A stretch of DNA of 64,000 nucleotides from JAKFEW01 sp036675505. Lineage in GTDB: Bacteria; Cyanobacteriota; Sericytochromatia; S15B-MN24; JAQBPE01. The position numbers and the translations under genes are program-made. The notes under the pieces were generated by a model. That model was not told where the DNA came from and searched no databases. It saw only the letters and a list, made by a program, of their open reading frames with translations. Positions within the stretch are counted from its first letter, which is position 1. Each line of letters opens with the position of its first letter. Positions 18,468 to 25,432 of this stretch are shown piece by piece. Where the stretch lies: positions 1-64,000 of the forward strand of contig JAKFEW010000020.1 in the NCBI GenBank assembly GCA_036675505.1, in the 5' to 3' direction.

Positions 18468-18577
18468 GGAAACGAACCTTCCTCGCTCGTCTCCTACATA
18501 CCCCGCTCGGCAGGTTGGATGTCAGGCCTGCGCAGGGGATCCCGGTCCAAGCCAGGTGCGCGGTCCAGGCCAGGCGC

Positions 18578-18994
18578 TCACTCGATCACGCGCACCGTGC
18601 GCTCGAGCCGCGCCCGGTCGATGCCGTAGGGCACCGCGAGGCGGTAGGTGCCCGCCGCCGTGGGCGTGAAGGTCACCGGCACGACCTCCTCGCGCACGGT
18701 GTCGCCGCAAGGCCCCGCGCCGTCTTGCAGCGCGCTGCCCTGCAGCGTGACCGTGCGCGCGGCGCCGTCCATCAGCGCGCGCGCTGCGCCGACGCGCGCG
18801 CAAGCGCCGTAGAGCCTGGCTGTGAGCTTGACCGTGACCGGCTGGCCTGCGCGGGCGTCGCTGGGGGCATCGACGCCGACGATCTCGAGCGGCCTGCCGC
18901 CGTCGCCGGGGGCGAGCGGGAGGTGGGCGGGCAGGCAGCCCGCGAGGGTGAGGACCAGGGCGGCCGCGAGGCCGAGGCGGGAGGCGTTCGTCAT
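18578..18994 (-). CDS. Small lipoprotein with an Ig-like beta domain
   Basis: A 138-residue protein with a lipobox LAGC (Cys20), so it is probably a lipid-anchored envelope protein. The mature part reads as one beta-sandwich-like domain: ..PLEIVGVDAPSDARAGQPVTVKLTARL.. to ..VPVTFTPTAAGTYRLAVPY... The opening and closing resemble bacterial Ig-like or DUF-type adhesion modules. Two cysteines near the middle (GACARV, GPCGDT) could form a disulphide. Function unknown. No operon partner is clear: the nearest gene downstream on the same strand starts at 18467. Confidence 0.6.
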   Translation of the reverse strand: MTNASRLGLAAALVLTLAGCLPAHLPLAPGDGGRPLEIVGVDAPSDARAGQPVTVKLTARLYGACARVGAARALMDGAARTVTLQGSALQDGAGPCGDTVREEVVPVTFTPTAAGTYRLAVPYGIDRARLERTVRVIE

Positions 18995-19079
18995 ATTCCG
19001 CTAGACGGCGGGGCGGGCGGCCGGGTTCCCCGGCTTCCCCCGCCCCGCCCCTGGCGAGGGAGGCCGGGGGCGGCCGGGG

Positions 19080-19271
19080 TCAGCGGGGCAGCTCGACCTC
19101 GACGGCCACGGGGATGGTGGCTTCTTGCCAGTCGGCGCTGGGGGTCCGCCGGTCCGGCCCGAGCGGCAGGCCCTGCTCGTCGACCAGCACGCTGTCCCAG
19201 CGGGCGACGGCCAGCACGCACGCGAGGGCGGTGAGGTGGGCCAGGGCGGTGAGGGCGATCGCCGTGGTCAT
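19080..19271 (-). CDS. Small membrane-anchored hypothetical protein
   Basis: A 63-residue protein with one hydrophobic N-terminal segment (about residues 4-22) and a polar C-terminal tail of about 40 residues. AGGGG lies upstream of the ATG at 19271. It follows the 34-codon gene by 11 bp on the same strand, which supports translation of both. No family is recognised. Confidence 0.5.
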   Translation of the reverse strand: MTTAIALTALAHLTALACVLAVARWDSVLVDEQGLPLGPDRRTPSADWQEATIPVAVEVELPR

Positions 19272-19282
19272 CGGCCGGGCCC

Positions 19283-19387
19283 CTAGGACGCGTCCGCCGG
19301 GTCGGCGGGCTCGCGGGCGTCGAGGGCGGCGAGGAACAGGGCGCGCTCGAGGGCGGGGTCCAGGATCGGCAGGGGGGCGGTGGGCAT
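19283..19387 (-). CDS. 34-residue hypothetical peptide
   Basis: ATG at 19387 with AGGAG eight bases upstream gives a peptide MPTAPLPILDPALERALFLA.. ending in an acidic/Ala tail. The frame is open further upstream, but no good start exists there. A strong ribosome binding site and an 11-bp spacing to the following small membrane protein argue for a two-gene micro-operon. Function unknown. Confidence 0.45.
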   Translation of the reverse strand: MPTAPLPILDPALERALFLAALDAREPADPADAS

Positions 19388-19575
19388 CGGGGAGCTCCTT
19401 TCGTCCGGGGGAACAGGGGTGGGACCGGGGGGTGCGGTCCTTGCGGTTCGTGAGGTCATCTTAGGCGGGGCTGTGACCATGGACGTTGGGCATGCTGCCC
19501 AAAGGAACCGACCTTCACTTTCAGTTACAAACCCTCGCACGGGTGGCTGAATCCCTGATGACAAGGCTTTCAAGC

Positions 19576-19614
19576 TAGGTTAAGAAAATTGTTCGTAATA
19601 ATTGTTTACAAATC
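19576..19614. other. AT-rich stretch beside DnaA-box cluster B
   Basis: A 39-bp stretch of mostly A and T, with two ATTGTT direct repeats, inside very GC-rich surroundings. It lies about 140 bp from the first box of cluster B and could be a second unwinding region or simply the promoter of the micro-operon. Confidence 0.4.
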
Positions 19615-19755
19615 CGCGTGCGCGCCGAGGCCGCCGAGCGCTTCCGCCTGGCCGTCGCGACCTTCGACCCCGGGCCCGTCGGCGCGGGCCCGGGCGTGTG
19701 ATCCAGGCACTTCTCCACCGGCCTTCCGCCGTTTCTACACAGGCTGGCCCGCGAG

Positions 19756-19977
19756 TTATCCACAGGTTGTCCCCACCCCGCCGGCCCGCCTGGCTGACGC
19801 CTGGCCGAGGGCCGAAAGGATCGCACAGGGTCGATCTGGCCAGATCACAGCGGATGCGCCCAGGCGGGCCCGACCTCCCGGCCGCTCGTGATTCCCGGAC
19901 TTATCCACCAGGTTATCCACCGCCGGGGGATAGTCTTCCACCGAGTTATCCACAGGTTGTCCACAGCTGGTGGAAAA
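19756..19977. other. DnaA-box cluster B
   Basis: TTATCCACA at 19756-19764 and 19946-19954; TTATCCACC at 19901-19909 and 19913-19921; TTGTCCACA at 19957-19965; the near-box GGTGGAAAA at 19969-19977. All but the last point the same way. The 668-bp gap 19388-20055 contains this cluster, the AT-rich stretch and otherwise no gene. Confidence 0.8.
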
Positions 19978-20055
19978 CTTGTTCGAGAAGCGTGGGTAGC
20001 ACGCGTCACCGCGGACGCCTGGCCAGGCGGCTATGCTGGGAGGAGGAGAAGCCAT

Positions 20056-20640
20056 ATGGGACGCATCCAGCTCAAGGTCGATGAAGTCTTCGCGGACCTG
20101 CCCACGCTCGAGAGCGAGCGGTTGGTCATGCAGAAGATGACCGAGGCCGACACCGACGACATGTACGCGTACACCTCGGACGCCGATTTGCTGCAGCACC
20201 TGCCGCTCAACGTCACGCCGACGCGCGCCGAGGCCCAGGCCGCGATCCGCAACTTCATGGACATGTACCACGCCCGCCGCGTCTCGCCCTGGGGCATCAC
20301 GATCAAGGCCACCGGCCAGCACGTCGGCATCTGCGGCTTCGAGAGCTGGAACCCGGTCACCGACCGCGCCGAGATCGGCTTTCTGGTCGCGCGCGCGTTC
20401 TGGCGCCAGGGCTACGCCAGCGAGGCCGCCCGGCGCGTGATGCGCTTCGGCTACGAGCAGATGGGCCTCAACCGCATCGAGGCGCGCGTGAAGCCCGACA
20501 ACGAGCCGTCCCGCTTGCTTTTGCGCAAGCTCGGCCTGCAGTACGAGGGGCTCATGCGCGAGCACAGCTGGTGGCGCGGCGACTACCACGACCTCGAGCT
20601 GTACGCGATCCTCAAGCGCGAGTTCGAGGCCCAGGCCTGA
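20056..20640 (+). CDS. GNAT acetyltransferase, RimJ/RimL type
   Basis: A 194-residue acetyl-CoA-dependent N-acetyltransferase. ATG 20056 has a perfect AGGAGGAG at 20041-20048; the longer open frame upstream runs through the DnaA boxes and is rejected. Family features are L-E-S-E-R-L-V at the start, the substrate strand ..PWGITIKATGQHVGICGFESWNP.. and the acetyl-CoA loop region ..DRAEIGFLVARAFWRQGYASEAARRVMRFGYEQMGLNRIEARVKPDNEPSRLLLRKLG... RimJ/L-like enzymes modify ribosomal protein N-termini or small amines; the target here is unknown. It lies between DnaA-box cluster B and the EF-hand gene. Confidence 0.92.
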   Translation: MGRIQLKVDEVFADLPTLESERLVMQKMTEADTDDMYAYTSDADLLQHLPLNVTPTRAEAQAAIRNFMDMYHARRVSPWGITIKATGQHVGICGFESWNPVTDRAEIGFLVARAFWRQGYASEAARRVMRFGYEQMGLNRIEARVKPDNEPSRLLLRKLGLQYEGLMREHSWWRGDYHDLELYAILKREFEAQA

Positions 20641-20669
20641 AAAAACCCTCTCCCGTTCACGGGAGAGGG
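20641..20669 (-). terminator. Terminator between the GNAT and EF-hand genes
   Basis: Ten-bp perfect stem (20646-20655 with 20660-20669), loop TTCA, and on the minus strand a following TTTTT (20641-20645). It ends the EF-hand transcript and may also slow plus-strand transcription from the GNAT gene. Confidence 0.88.
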
Positions 20670-20679
20670 CGCCAGGGGT

Positions 20680-21084
20680 TTAGTTCTCCGTCGCGGCTGC
20701 CTGCTTGCCCTCGAGGTACTGCGTCAGCGGCTTGACGCCTTCCTTGACGCCCTCGAAGCCCTTCTTGAACCAGCCTGACACCAGGCGGTCCCACTTCCGG
20801 CCCTGCAGGTACTCGGCCTGGCTCACGGCGCCGTCGTCGTCGCGGTCGTAGCGCTCGAACTGCTTGATGTCGGCCATCGTGACGTCGGCGTCGGACTTGA
20901 CCCACTCGTCGAGCGACAGCTGGCCGTCCTGGTTCTTGTCCTTCCGCCCGAACGCGAACTTGTCGAAGACGTCCGGGTTGAGCGGGAACGGGCCGCCTGG
21001 CTGGAGCGGGCCGGGGCCGATCGGCGGGTGGCCGGGGCAACGGGTGGGCAGGGGCTTGCGGATGTCGATCGGCGCCATCACCAT
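20680..21084 (-). CDS. EF-hand calcium-binding protein
   Basis: A 134-residue protein with two canonical EF-hand loops: Asp49-x-Asn51-x-Asp53-Gly-Gln55-x-Ser57-x-x-Glu60, and Asp80-x-Asp82-x-Asp84-Gly-Ala-x-Ser88-x-x-Glu91. All ligands are present, so calcium binding is likely. The N-terminal 35 residues are Pro/Gly-rich without a signal peptide, and the C-terminal 40 residues are helical. GAGGAGG precedes ATG 21084. Phased direct repeats upstream (21177-21227) may regulate it. It lies between dnaA and the GNAT gene. Its role is unknown; a calcium sensor or buffer is the simplest reading. Confidence 0.88.
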   Translation of the reverse strand: MVMAPIDIRKPLPTRCPGHPPIGPGPLQPGGPFPLNPDVFDKFAFGRKDKNQDGQLSLDEWVKSDADVTMADIKQFERYDRDDDGAVSQAEYLQGRKWDRLVSGWFKKGFEGVKEGVKPLTQYLEGKQAAATEN

Positions 21085-21176
21085 TGTTAAATCCTCCTCA
21101 CAACTCTCGGGGCCCGAAACCCGCGTCCCGCGCGGCTCAGCGCTCCACTCTCCGAGAAAGTTATCGTGATGAGGTC

Positions 21177-21227
21177 GTCAAACTGACGTCAAATGTTCTT
21201 TTGAAATCTGTTAAATCCATGTTAAAC
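21177..21227 (-). promoter_or_regulatory. 11-bp-phased TTAA-type direct repeats upstream of EF-hand gene
   Basis: GTCAAA units start at 21177 and 21188, and GTTAAA units at 21210 and 21221, with a related TTGAAA at 21201. On the coding strand these read TTTGAC and TTTAAC. Both pairs are spaced exactly 11 bp. They lie between the dnaA stop and the EF-hand start. Confidence 0.6.
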
Positions 21228-21238
21228 GGGGCCGGCGA

Positions 21239-22669
21239 TCAGGCCTTGAGCTTGGCCTGCAGCTTCTGCACGTCGGCGGTGAGCTGGGTGTCCTTGCCGA
21301 TCTGGCCTTTGACCTTGTCGATCGCATGCATGACCGTGGTGTGGTCGCGCCCGCCGTACTTCGAGCCGATGATGTTCAAGCTGAGGTCGGTGAGCTCGCG
21401 CGCGAGGTACATCGCCACCTGGCGCGCCTGCGAGATGTCCTTGGTGCGCCGGGAGCCCACCAGGTCGGCGACCTCGAGGTGGTAGTGCTCGGCCACGTAC
21501 TCGTTGATCACCGGCACCGAGACCTGGCGCGCGGGCGTGATCGTGCCCAGGGCCTGCTGGGCGAGCGCGATGTTCAGCGTGGCGTTCGAGAGGCTGGCGT
21601 AGGCCATCACCCGGATGAAGGCGCCCTCGAGCTCGCGGACGTTGTTCGGGTAGGCCGCGGCGATATAGTGCAGCACGTCGTCCGGCGAGTCGATGCCGTC
21701 CATGTCGGCCTTCTTCTTGAGGATCGCGATGCGCGTCTCGAGGTCGGGGGTCTGGATGTCCGTGATCAGGCCCCACTCGAAGCGCGTGCGCAGCCGGTCG
21801 GCGAGCGCCGCGATCTCCTTGGGCGCGCGGTCCGAGCTGATCACGATCTGCTTGCCGGACTCGTGCAGCGCGTTGAAGGTGTGGAAGAACTCCTCCTGCG
21901 TGCGCTCCTTGCCTTCCATGAACTGGATGTCGTCGACCAGCAGCAGGTCGATCGTGCGGTAGCGGTTCTTGAAGTCCATCATGCGATCTTCCTTGATCGC
22001 GTTGATCAGCTCGTTGGTGAACTTCTCGCTGGAGAGGTAGGCCACCTTCATCTCGGGGTGGCGCGCCAGGATGTGGTGGGCGATCGCGTGCATCAGGTGG
22101 GTCTTGCCGAGGCCGACGCCGCCATAGATGAAGAGCGGGTTGTAGGCCTTGGCGGGCGCCTCGGCTACGGCCATCGAAGCCGCATGCGCGAAGTGGCTGT
22201 GGGAGCCGATCACGAAGGTGCCGAAGGTGTACTTGGGGTTCAGGATGCCGACCGCGGGACCGGACTGCACCACGCGCACAGGGTTCCAGGTGGTCTCGAC
22301 CCGCGGCTGGCCGTTCTGGCCGTTCATCGCGGTCATGGCGTTGAGCACCGGCTGGACCACCGGCGCCTCGGCCACCGGCAGCGCGGCCTCCGACAGGCCC
22401 GGGCGCGCGGCGCGATCGGGCGTCGGCACCACGAACTCGACCTCGTAGGGCTGGCCGTCGAGCTCCTGCAGCACGTTGCGGATCAGCACGTCGTGCTGGT
22501 GCTTGCGCATCTGATCGCGCATGAAGCGGTTCGGCACCTCGACCAGCGCCTGGCCCGCCTCGATCGCGACGAGCCTGGAGGGCTCGAACATCGTTTTGTA
22601 GGTGGGGGTGCTGCCCAGCTGGGCCTGGATCCGGTGGAGGGCTTGTTGCCAGATTTCGTCGACCGACAT
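21239..22669 (-). CDS. dnaA: Chromosomal replication initiator DnaA
   Basis: A 476-residue AAA+ initiator that binds TTATCCACA boxes and opens oriC. I start it at ATG 22669 (MSVDEIWQQALHRIQAQLG), the usual DnaA opening. A frame extension to 22771 would add 34 Pro/Ser-rich residues without homology. Neither start has a good ribosome binding site. Walker A is GGVGLGKTHLMHA and Walker B LLLVDDIQF. Sensor motifs are followed by the C-terminal domain IV with DHTTVMHAIDKVKGQ, the box-recognising helix. It points to the left, towards dnaN, but is separated from it by about 5 kb of other genes. Confidence 0.97.
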   Translation of the reverse strand: MSVDEIWQQALHRIQAQLGSTPTYKTMFEPSRLVAIEAGQALVEVPNRFMRDQMRKHQHDVLIRNVLQELDGQPYEVEFVVPTPDRAARPGLSEAALPVAEAPVVQPVLNAMTAMNGQNGQPRVETTWNPVRVVQSGPAVGILNPKYTFGTFVIGSHSHFAHAASMAVAEAPAKAYNPLFIYGGVGLGKTHLMHAIAHHILARHPEMKVAYLSSEKFTNELINAIKEDRMMDFKNRYRTIDLLLVDDIQFMEGKERTQEEFFHTFNALHESGKQIVISSDRAPKEIAALADRLRTRFEWGLITDIQTPDLETRIAILKKKADMDGIDSPDDVLHYIAAAYPNNVRELEGAFIRVMAYASLSNATLNIALAQQALGTITPARQVSVPVINEYVAEHYHLEVADLVGSRRTKDISQARQVAMYLARELTDLSLNIIGSKYGGRDHTTVMHAIDKVKGQIGKDTQLTADVQKLQAKLKA

Positions 22670-22878
22670 TCGGGGGCTGGGACCTGGATCGTAGGAGGGA
22701 GGGTGGTGGGGGGCTGAAAGGGAGGAGCCGGGCGCGGCGGCTGGAAGGCCGCAGGCCGAAGGCGCATCCATACGCCCGGATCCGAGGTGGGTCGGATCCG
22801 CGTATCGTGGAGATCGGGGGGGGCTCGCTCAGCCCGCGCCAGTTGATCGGCGCTCGGGTGGTGTGGTAAACTCTCTGG

Positions 22879-22911
22879 CTTAGTCGGATCTTAAGCGGCT
22901 GTTTGCCGCGA
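22879..22911. promoter_or_regulatory. Phased CTTA direct repeats in the dnaA/rpmH intergenic region
   Basis: CTTAG at 22879 and CTTAA at 22890 begin two 11-bp units, with a GTTTG at 22901 in the same phase. The spacing and sequence resemble the element upstream of the subtilase gene. The whole gap 22670-23131 is non-coding and must hold the divergent dnaA and rpmH promoters, which I cannot place with confidence. Confidence 0.4.
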
Positions 22912-23027
22912 TCCACGCCGGTCTGCCCATGCTAGCAGGTTGAAGCGGGTCGATCCAGCTTCCCGATCTTGAACGTATTTTAATCCTCGGCGCCGCGGGC
23001 CTTTGAGCAGGCGACCGCCACCGCCCC

Positions 23028-23114
23028 GAAGCGCCTGCGGCTCTCGTTCGTCACAAGCGCTTACTCCTCCTGAAGCGCCTGCGGCTCCCGTTCGTCGCAA
23101 GCGCTTACTCCTCC
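23028..23114 (+). repeat. 44-bp tandem repeat in the rpmH leader
   Basis: Two copies (23028-23070 and 23072-23114) differ at 2 of 43 positions. Each ends in CTCC-rich sequence complementary to a Shine-Dalgarno and contains the palindrome AAGCGCTT. The second copy ends 17 bases before the rpmH ATG. Confidence 0.85.
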
Positions 23115-23131
23115 GAAAGGCAGTGAACCTC

Positions 23132-23266
23132 ATGAAGATGACCTTCCAGCCCAAGAAGCGCCAGCGTAAGAAGGTGCATGGCTTCCTCGAGCGTATGGCG
23201 ACCAAGGGTGGCCGCAACGTGCTGAAGCGCCGCCGCGCCAAGGGCCGCAAGCGCCTCTCGGCGTAA
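23132..23266 (+). CDS. rpmH: 50S ribosomal protein L34
   Basis: A 44-residue basic protein, MKMTFQPKKRQRKKVHGFLERM.. ending GRKRLSA, the standard L34 sequence. A second ATG two codons later (23138) could be the true start. It is the first gene of the rpmH-rnpA-yidD-yidC-jag run pointing away from dnaA, as in most bacteria. Confidence 0.98.
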   Translation: MKMTFQPKKRQRKKVHGFLERMATKGGRNVLKRRRAKGRKRLSA

Positions 23267-23287
23267 GCCGAGGTTCCAGGCGCGGCC

Positions 23288-23641
23288 ATGTTGCCCGCCG
23301 CCGAGCGGCTCCGTGCGAACCCGCTGTTCAGGCAGGTGTTCCACGCGGGCCGCTCCTACGCGGAGCCGCTGGTGGTGTTGCATCTCTTGAAGCTACCGGA
23401 CTCCCCCGCCAGGCGGGAGGCCGGTTTTTCCGTGTCCAAAAAGGTCGGCGTGGCGGTCGTGCGCAACCGCGTCCGCCGGCGCCTGCGCGAGGCCGTGCGC
23501 GCGCTCCTGCCGGAGCTGCCGCGCGGCTTCCGGGCCGTGATCGTGGCCCGGCCGGCCGCGGCCCACGCCTCCCATGCCGATCTGGCGGCAGCCCTGCGGC
23601 GGGCCTTCACGCGCGCAGGCTTGCTGCCGGATGGTGTATAA
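23288..23641 (+). CDS. rnpA: Ribonuclease P protein component
   Basis: A 117-residue protein subunit of RNase P, which helps the catalytic RNA remove 5' leaders from tRNA precursors. The RNR signature is intact (..GVAVVRNRVRRRLREAVRALL..), preceded by the substrate-binding cleft residues F-R-x-V-F and ..AGFSVSKKVG... It lies 21 bp after rpmH and 10 bp before yidD. Confidence 0.97.
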   Translation: MLPAAERLRANPLFRQVFHAGRSYAEPLVVLHLLKLPDSPARREAGFSVSKKVGVAVVRNRVRRRLREAVRALLPELPRGFRAVIVARPAAAHASHADLAAALRRAFTRAGLLPDGV

Positions 23642-23651
23642 TGTGGCGCCC

Positions 23652-23870
23652 ATGACCCGCCCGATTTCCACTGTGGCGATCCGACTGATCCGCGCTTACC
23701 AGGCCGTCAGTCGGCTCTGGCCCCGGCAGTGTCGGTTCCACCCGACCTGTTCGCAGTACGCGGTGGAAGCGATCGAGCGGTACGGCGTCCTTCGGGGCGG
23801 CGCATGGGCCGGGCGGCGGATCTGCCGCTGCCACCCCTTCCACCCGGGCGGGCTCGACCCCGTTCCCTAG
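23652..23870 (+). CDS. yidD: Membrane protein insertion efficiency factor YidD
   Basis: A 72-residue YidD (haemolysin-like) protein. Start at ATG 23652 gives MTRPISTVAIRLIRAYQ... The conserved cysteine pattern ..CRFHPTCSQYAVEAIERYG.., then ..RICRCHPFHPGGLDPVP is intact. An N-terminal amphipathic helix binds the inner membrane and assists YidC. Immediately upstream of yidC. Confidence 0.97.
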   Translation: MTRPISTVAIRLIRAYQAVSRLWPRQCRFHPTCSQYAVEAIERYGVLRGGAWAGRRICRCHPFHPGGLDPVP

Positions 23871-23939
23871 CCCACGGGTAGCCGGCCCACCCACCCCGGA
23901 CCCCCATCCGCTTCACCCCGAGTCGGGATACCAGGTTCC

Positions 23940-24752
23940 ATGTTCGATTTTCTCGTCAATGGCATGATGATGCCGATCCTGGAGTTCTTCCACAAGATCT
24001 CCGGGAGCTACGGCTTCGCGATCGTCATGCTGACGGTCGTGATCCGGCTCGCGATCTTCCCGCTCTCCGCCAAGCAGTACAAGAGCATGAAGGAGATGCA
24101 GGAGCTGCAGCCCAAGCTCAAGGAGCTGCAGGCGAAGTACAAGGACAACCCGCAAGAGCTGAACCAGGCCATGATGGCCTTCTACTCCGAGCACAAGGTC
24201 AACCCGTTCGGGGGCTGCCTGCCGCTTTTGATCCAGATGCCGTTCCTGATCGCGCTTTACAGCACGCTGATCTCGGAGACCTTCAACAAGCGCGTCGGCC
24301 ACCAGGGCTGGCTCTTCGTCGAGGATCTCACGCGCGTCGGCTTCTACCCGATCTGGCACCCGCCGCTCGACGGTTACGTGGGCTTCTTCCACTACCTCAC
24401 GACCGGCCAGCTCTACTGGGACAACATCGGCATGATCGTGGTCTTCGCCGTCACCACCTATCTCACGCAGAAGATGATGATGACCGACCCGAACGACCCG
24501 ATGCAGCGGCAGATGCTCAACACGATGCCGCTCATGATCACGGTGATGTTCCTGCTGATCCCGCTGCCGGCGGGCGTGCTCTTGTACACCGTGTTCTCGA
24601 ACTTCTTCACCATGGGCCAGTACCTGGTCCTCAAACAGATGTACGGCAAGGCGAAGCCTGGCTCCGGTGGCGGCGGCTCGGCAATCGACGTCCCGGCGAC
24701 GCCCGTCAAGCCCGACGGGGGCCAGCCGCTGACGCAGAAGAAAGGGAGGTAG
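23940..24752 (+). CDS. yidC: Membrane protein insertase YidC/Oxa1
   Basis: A 270-residue insertase that threads proteins into the inner membrane with or without SecYEG. It has five predicted transmembrane segments, and the conserved core ..YGFAIVMLTVVIRLAIFPLS.. carries the positively charged groove residue Arg. A cytoplasmic hairpin follows (..MKEMQELQPKLKELQAKYKDNP..), then ..PFGGCLPLLIQMPFLIALY.. It is the short Gram-positive/cyanobacterial-length form without the large periplasmic domain of enterobacteria, but it lacks an obvious lipobox. Four bases separate it from jag. Confidence 0.97.
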   Translation: MFDFLVNGMMMPILEFFHKISGSYGFAIVMLTVVIRLAIFPLSAKQYKSMKEMQELQPKLKELQAKYKDNPQELNQAMMAFYSEHKVNPFGGCLPLLIQMPFLIALYSTLISETFNKRVGHQGWLFVEDLTRVGFYPIWHPPLDGYVGFFHYLTTGQLYWDNIGMIVVFAVTTYLTQKMMMTDPNDPMQRQMLNTMPLMITVMFLLIPLPAGVLLYTVFSNFFTMGQYLVLKQMYGKAKPGSGGGGSAIDVPATPVKPDGGQPLTQKKGR

Positions 24753-24755
24753 GGC

Positions 24756-25358
24756 ATGCCCAACACCGAGAACGCGACCACCGAGTCGCAAGAAGACATC
24801 ATCGACGCGAGCCTGGACTTCCTGGCCGCGCTGGTCGGCGCGATGGATCTCGCGGCCGACATCGCGATCGTCAGCGAGACCGACGAGCAGATCACGATCC
24901 GCATCGACTCCGACGAGGACGCCGGCGTCCTGATCGGCCGCAAGGGCCAGACCCTGCAGTCGATCCAGTATTTGTTGAACGTGCTCTACGGCACGCGCCT
25001 CGATCGCCGCATCGCGGTGGACGTGGGCGACTACCGCCAGCGCCACGAGGAAAAGCTGCTCGAAGAAGCCCACGCCGCCGCGGCGCGCGTGCGCGAGACC
25101 GGCAAGCGCTTCACGCTCGAGCCGATGAGCCCGGCCGACCGCCGCCAGGTGCACCACCTGGTGACCGATCAGTACGCCGAGCTGCAGACCTACTCGACGG
25201 GCGAGGAGCCCAACCGCCGGATCGTGATCGAGCCCAAGGGCGCGACCGGCCCGCGGCCCGGCGAGATCGGCCGCTTTGCCGGTAACCGTGGCGGCCGCGA
25301 CCCGCGCAACTTCGACGCGCGCCGCGGCGGCGCGTACCGCTCGCGCCGCCCGCGCTGA
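24756..25358 (+). CDS. jag: RNA-binding protein KhpB (Jag)
   Basis: A 200-residue KH-R3H protein. The KH-II domain carries G-R-K-G-Q in ..AGVLIGRKGQTLQSIQYLLNVL... The R3H motif region is ..RHEEKLLEEAHAAAARV.. to ..LEPMSPADRRQVHHLV... The N-terminal Jag_N domain is reduced to an acidic segment, and the C-terminus is an Arg/Gly-rich tail. It partners with KhpA and affects cell-wall growth and sRNA binding in other bacteria. Encoded directly after yidC, as usual. Confidence 0.95.
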   Translation: MPNTENATTESQEDIIDASLDFLAALVGAMDLAADIAIVSETDEQITIRIDSDEDAGVLIGRKGQTLQSIQYLLNVLYGTRLDRRIAVDVGDYRQRHEEKLLEEAHAAAARVRETGKRFTLEPMSPADRRQVHHLVTDQYAELQTYSTGEEPNRRIVIEPKGATGPRPGEIGRFAGNRGGRDPRNFDARRGGAYRSRRPR

Positions 25359-25362
25359 CGCC

Positions 25363-25408
25363 CAGGCCCAAAGGCCCGGCTGCAATGGCAGCCGGGCCTT
25401 TGGGCCTG
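25363..25408. terminator. Long hairpin terminator between jag and a convergent gene
   Basis: A perfect 21-bp stem (25363-25383 with 25388-25408) and a four-base loop AATG. There is no T tract on either side, so if it terminates it does so through stem stability, for both converging genes. Confidence 0.75.
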
Positions 25409-25432
25409 ATGCTCAGGTCTTCTGGTTGATAT

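Noticed and set aside
21239..22771. DnaA start at 22771
   Set aside because: The extra 34 residues are Pro/Ser-rich with no family similarity, while MSVDEIWQQ at 22669 is a normal DnaA beginning.
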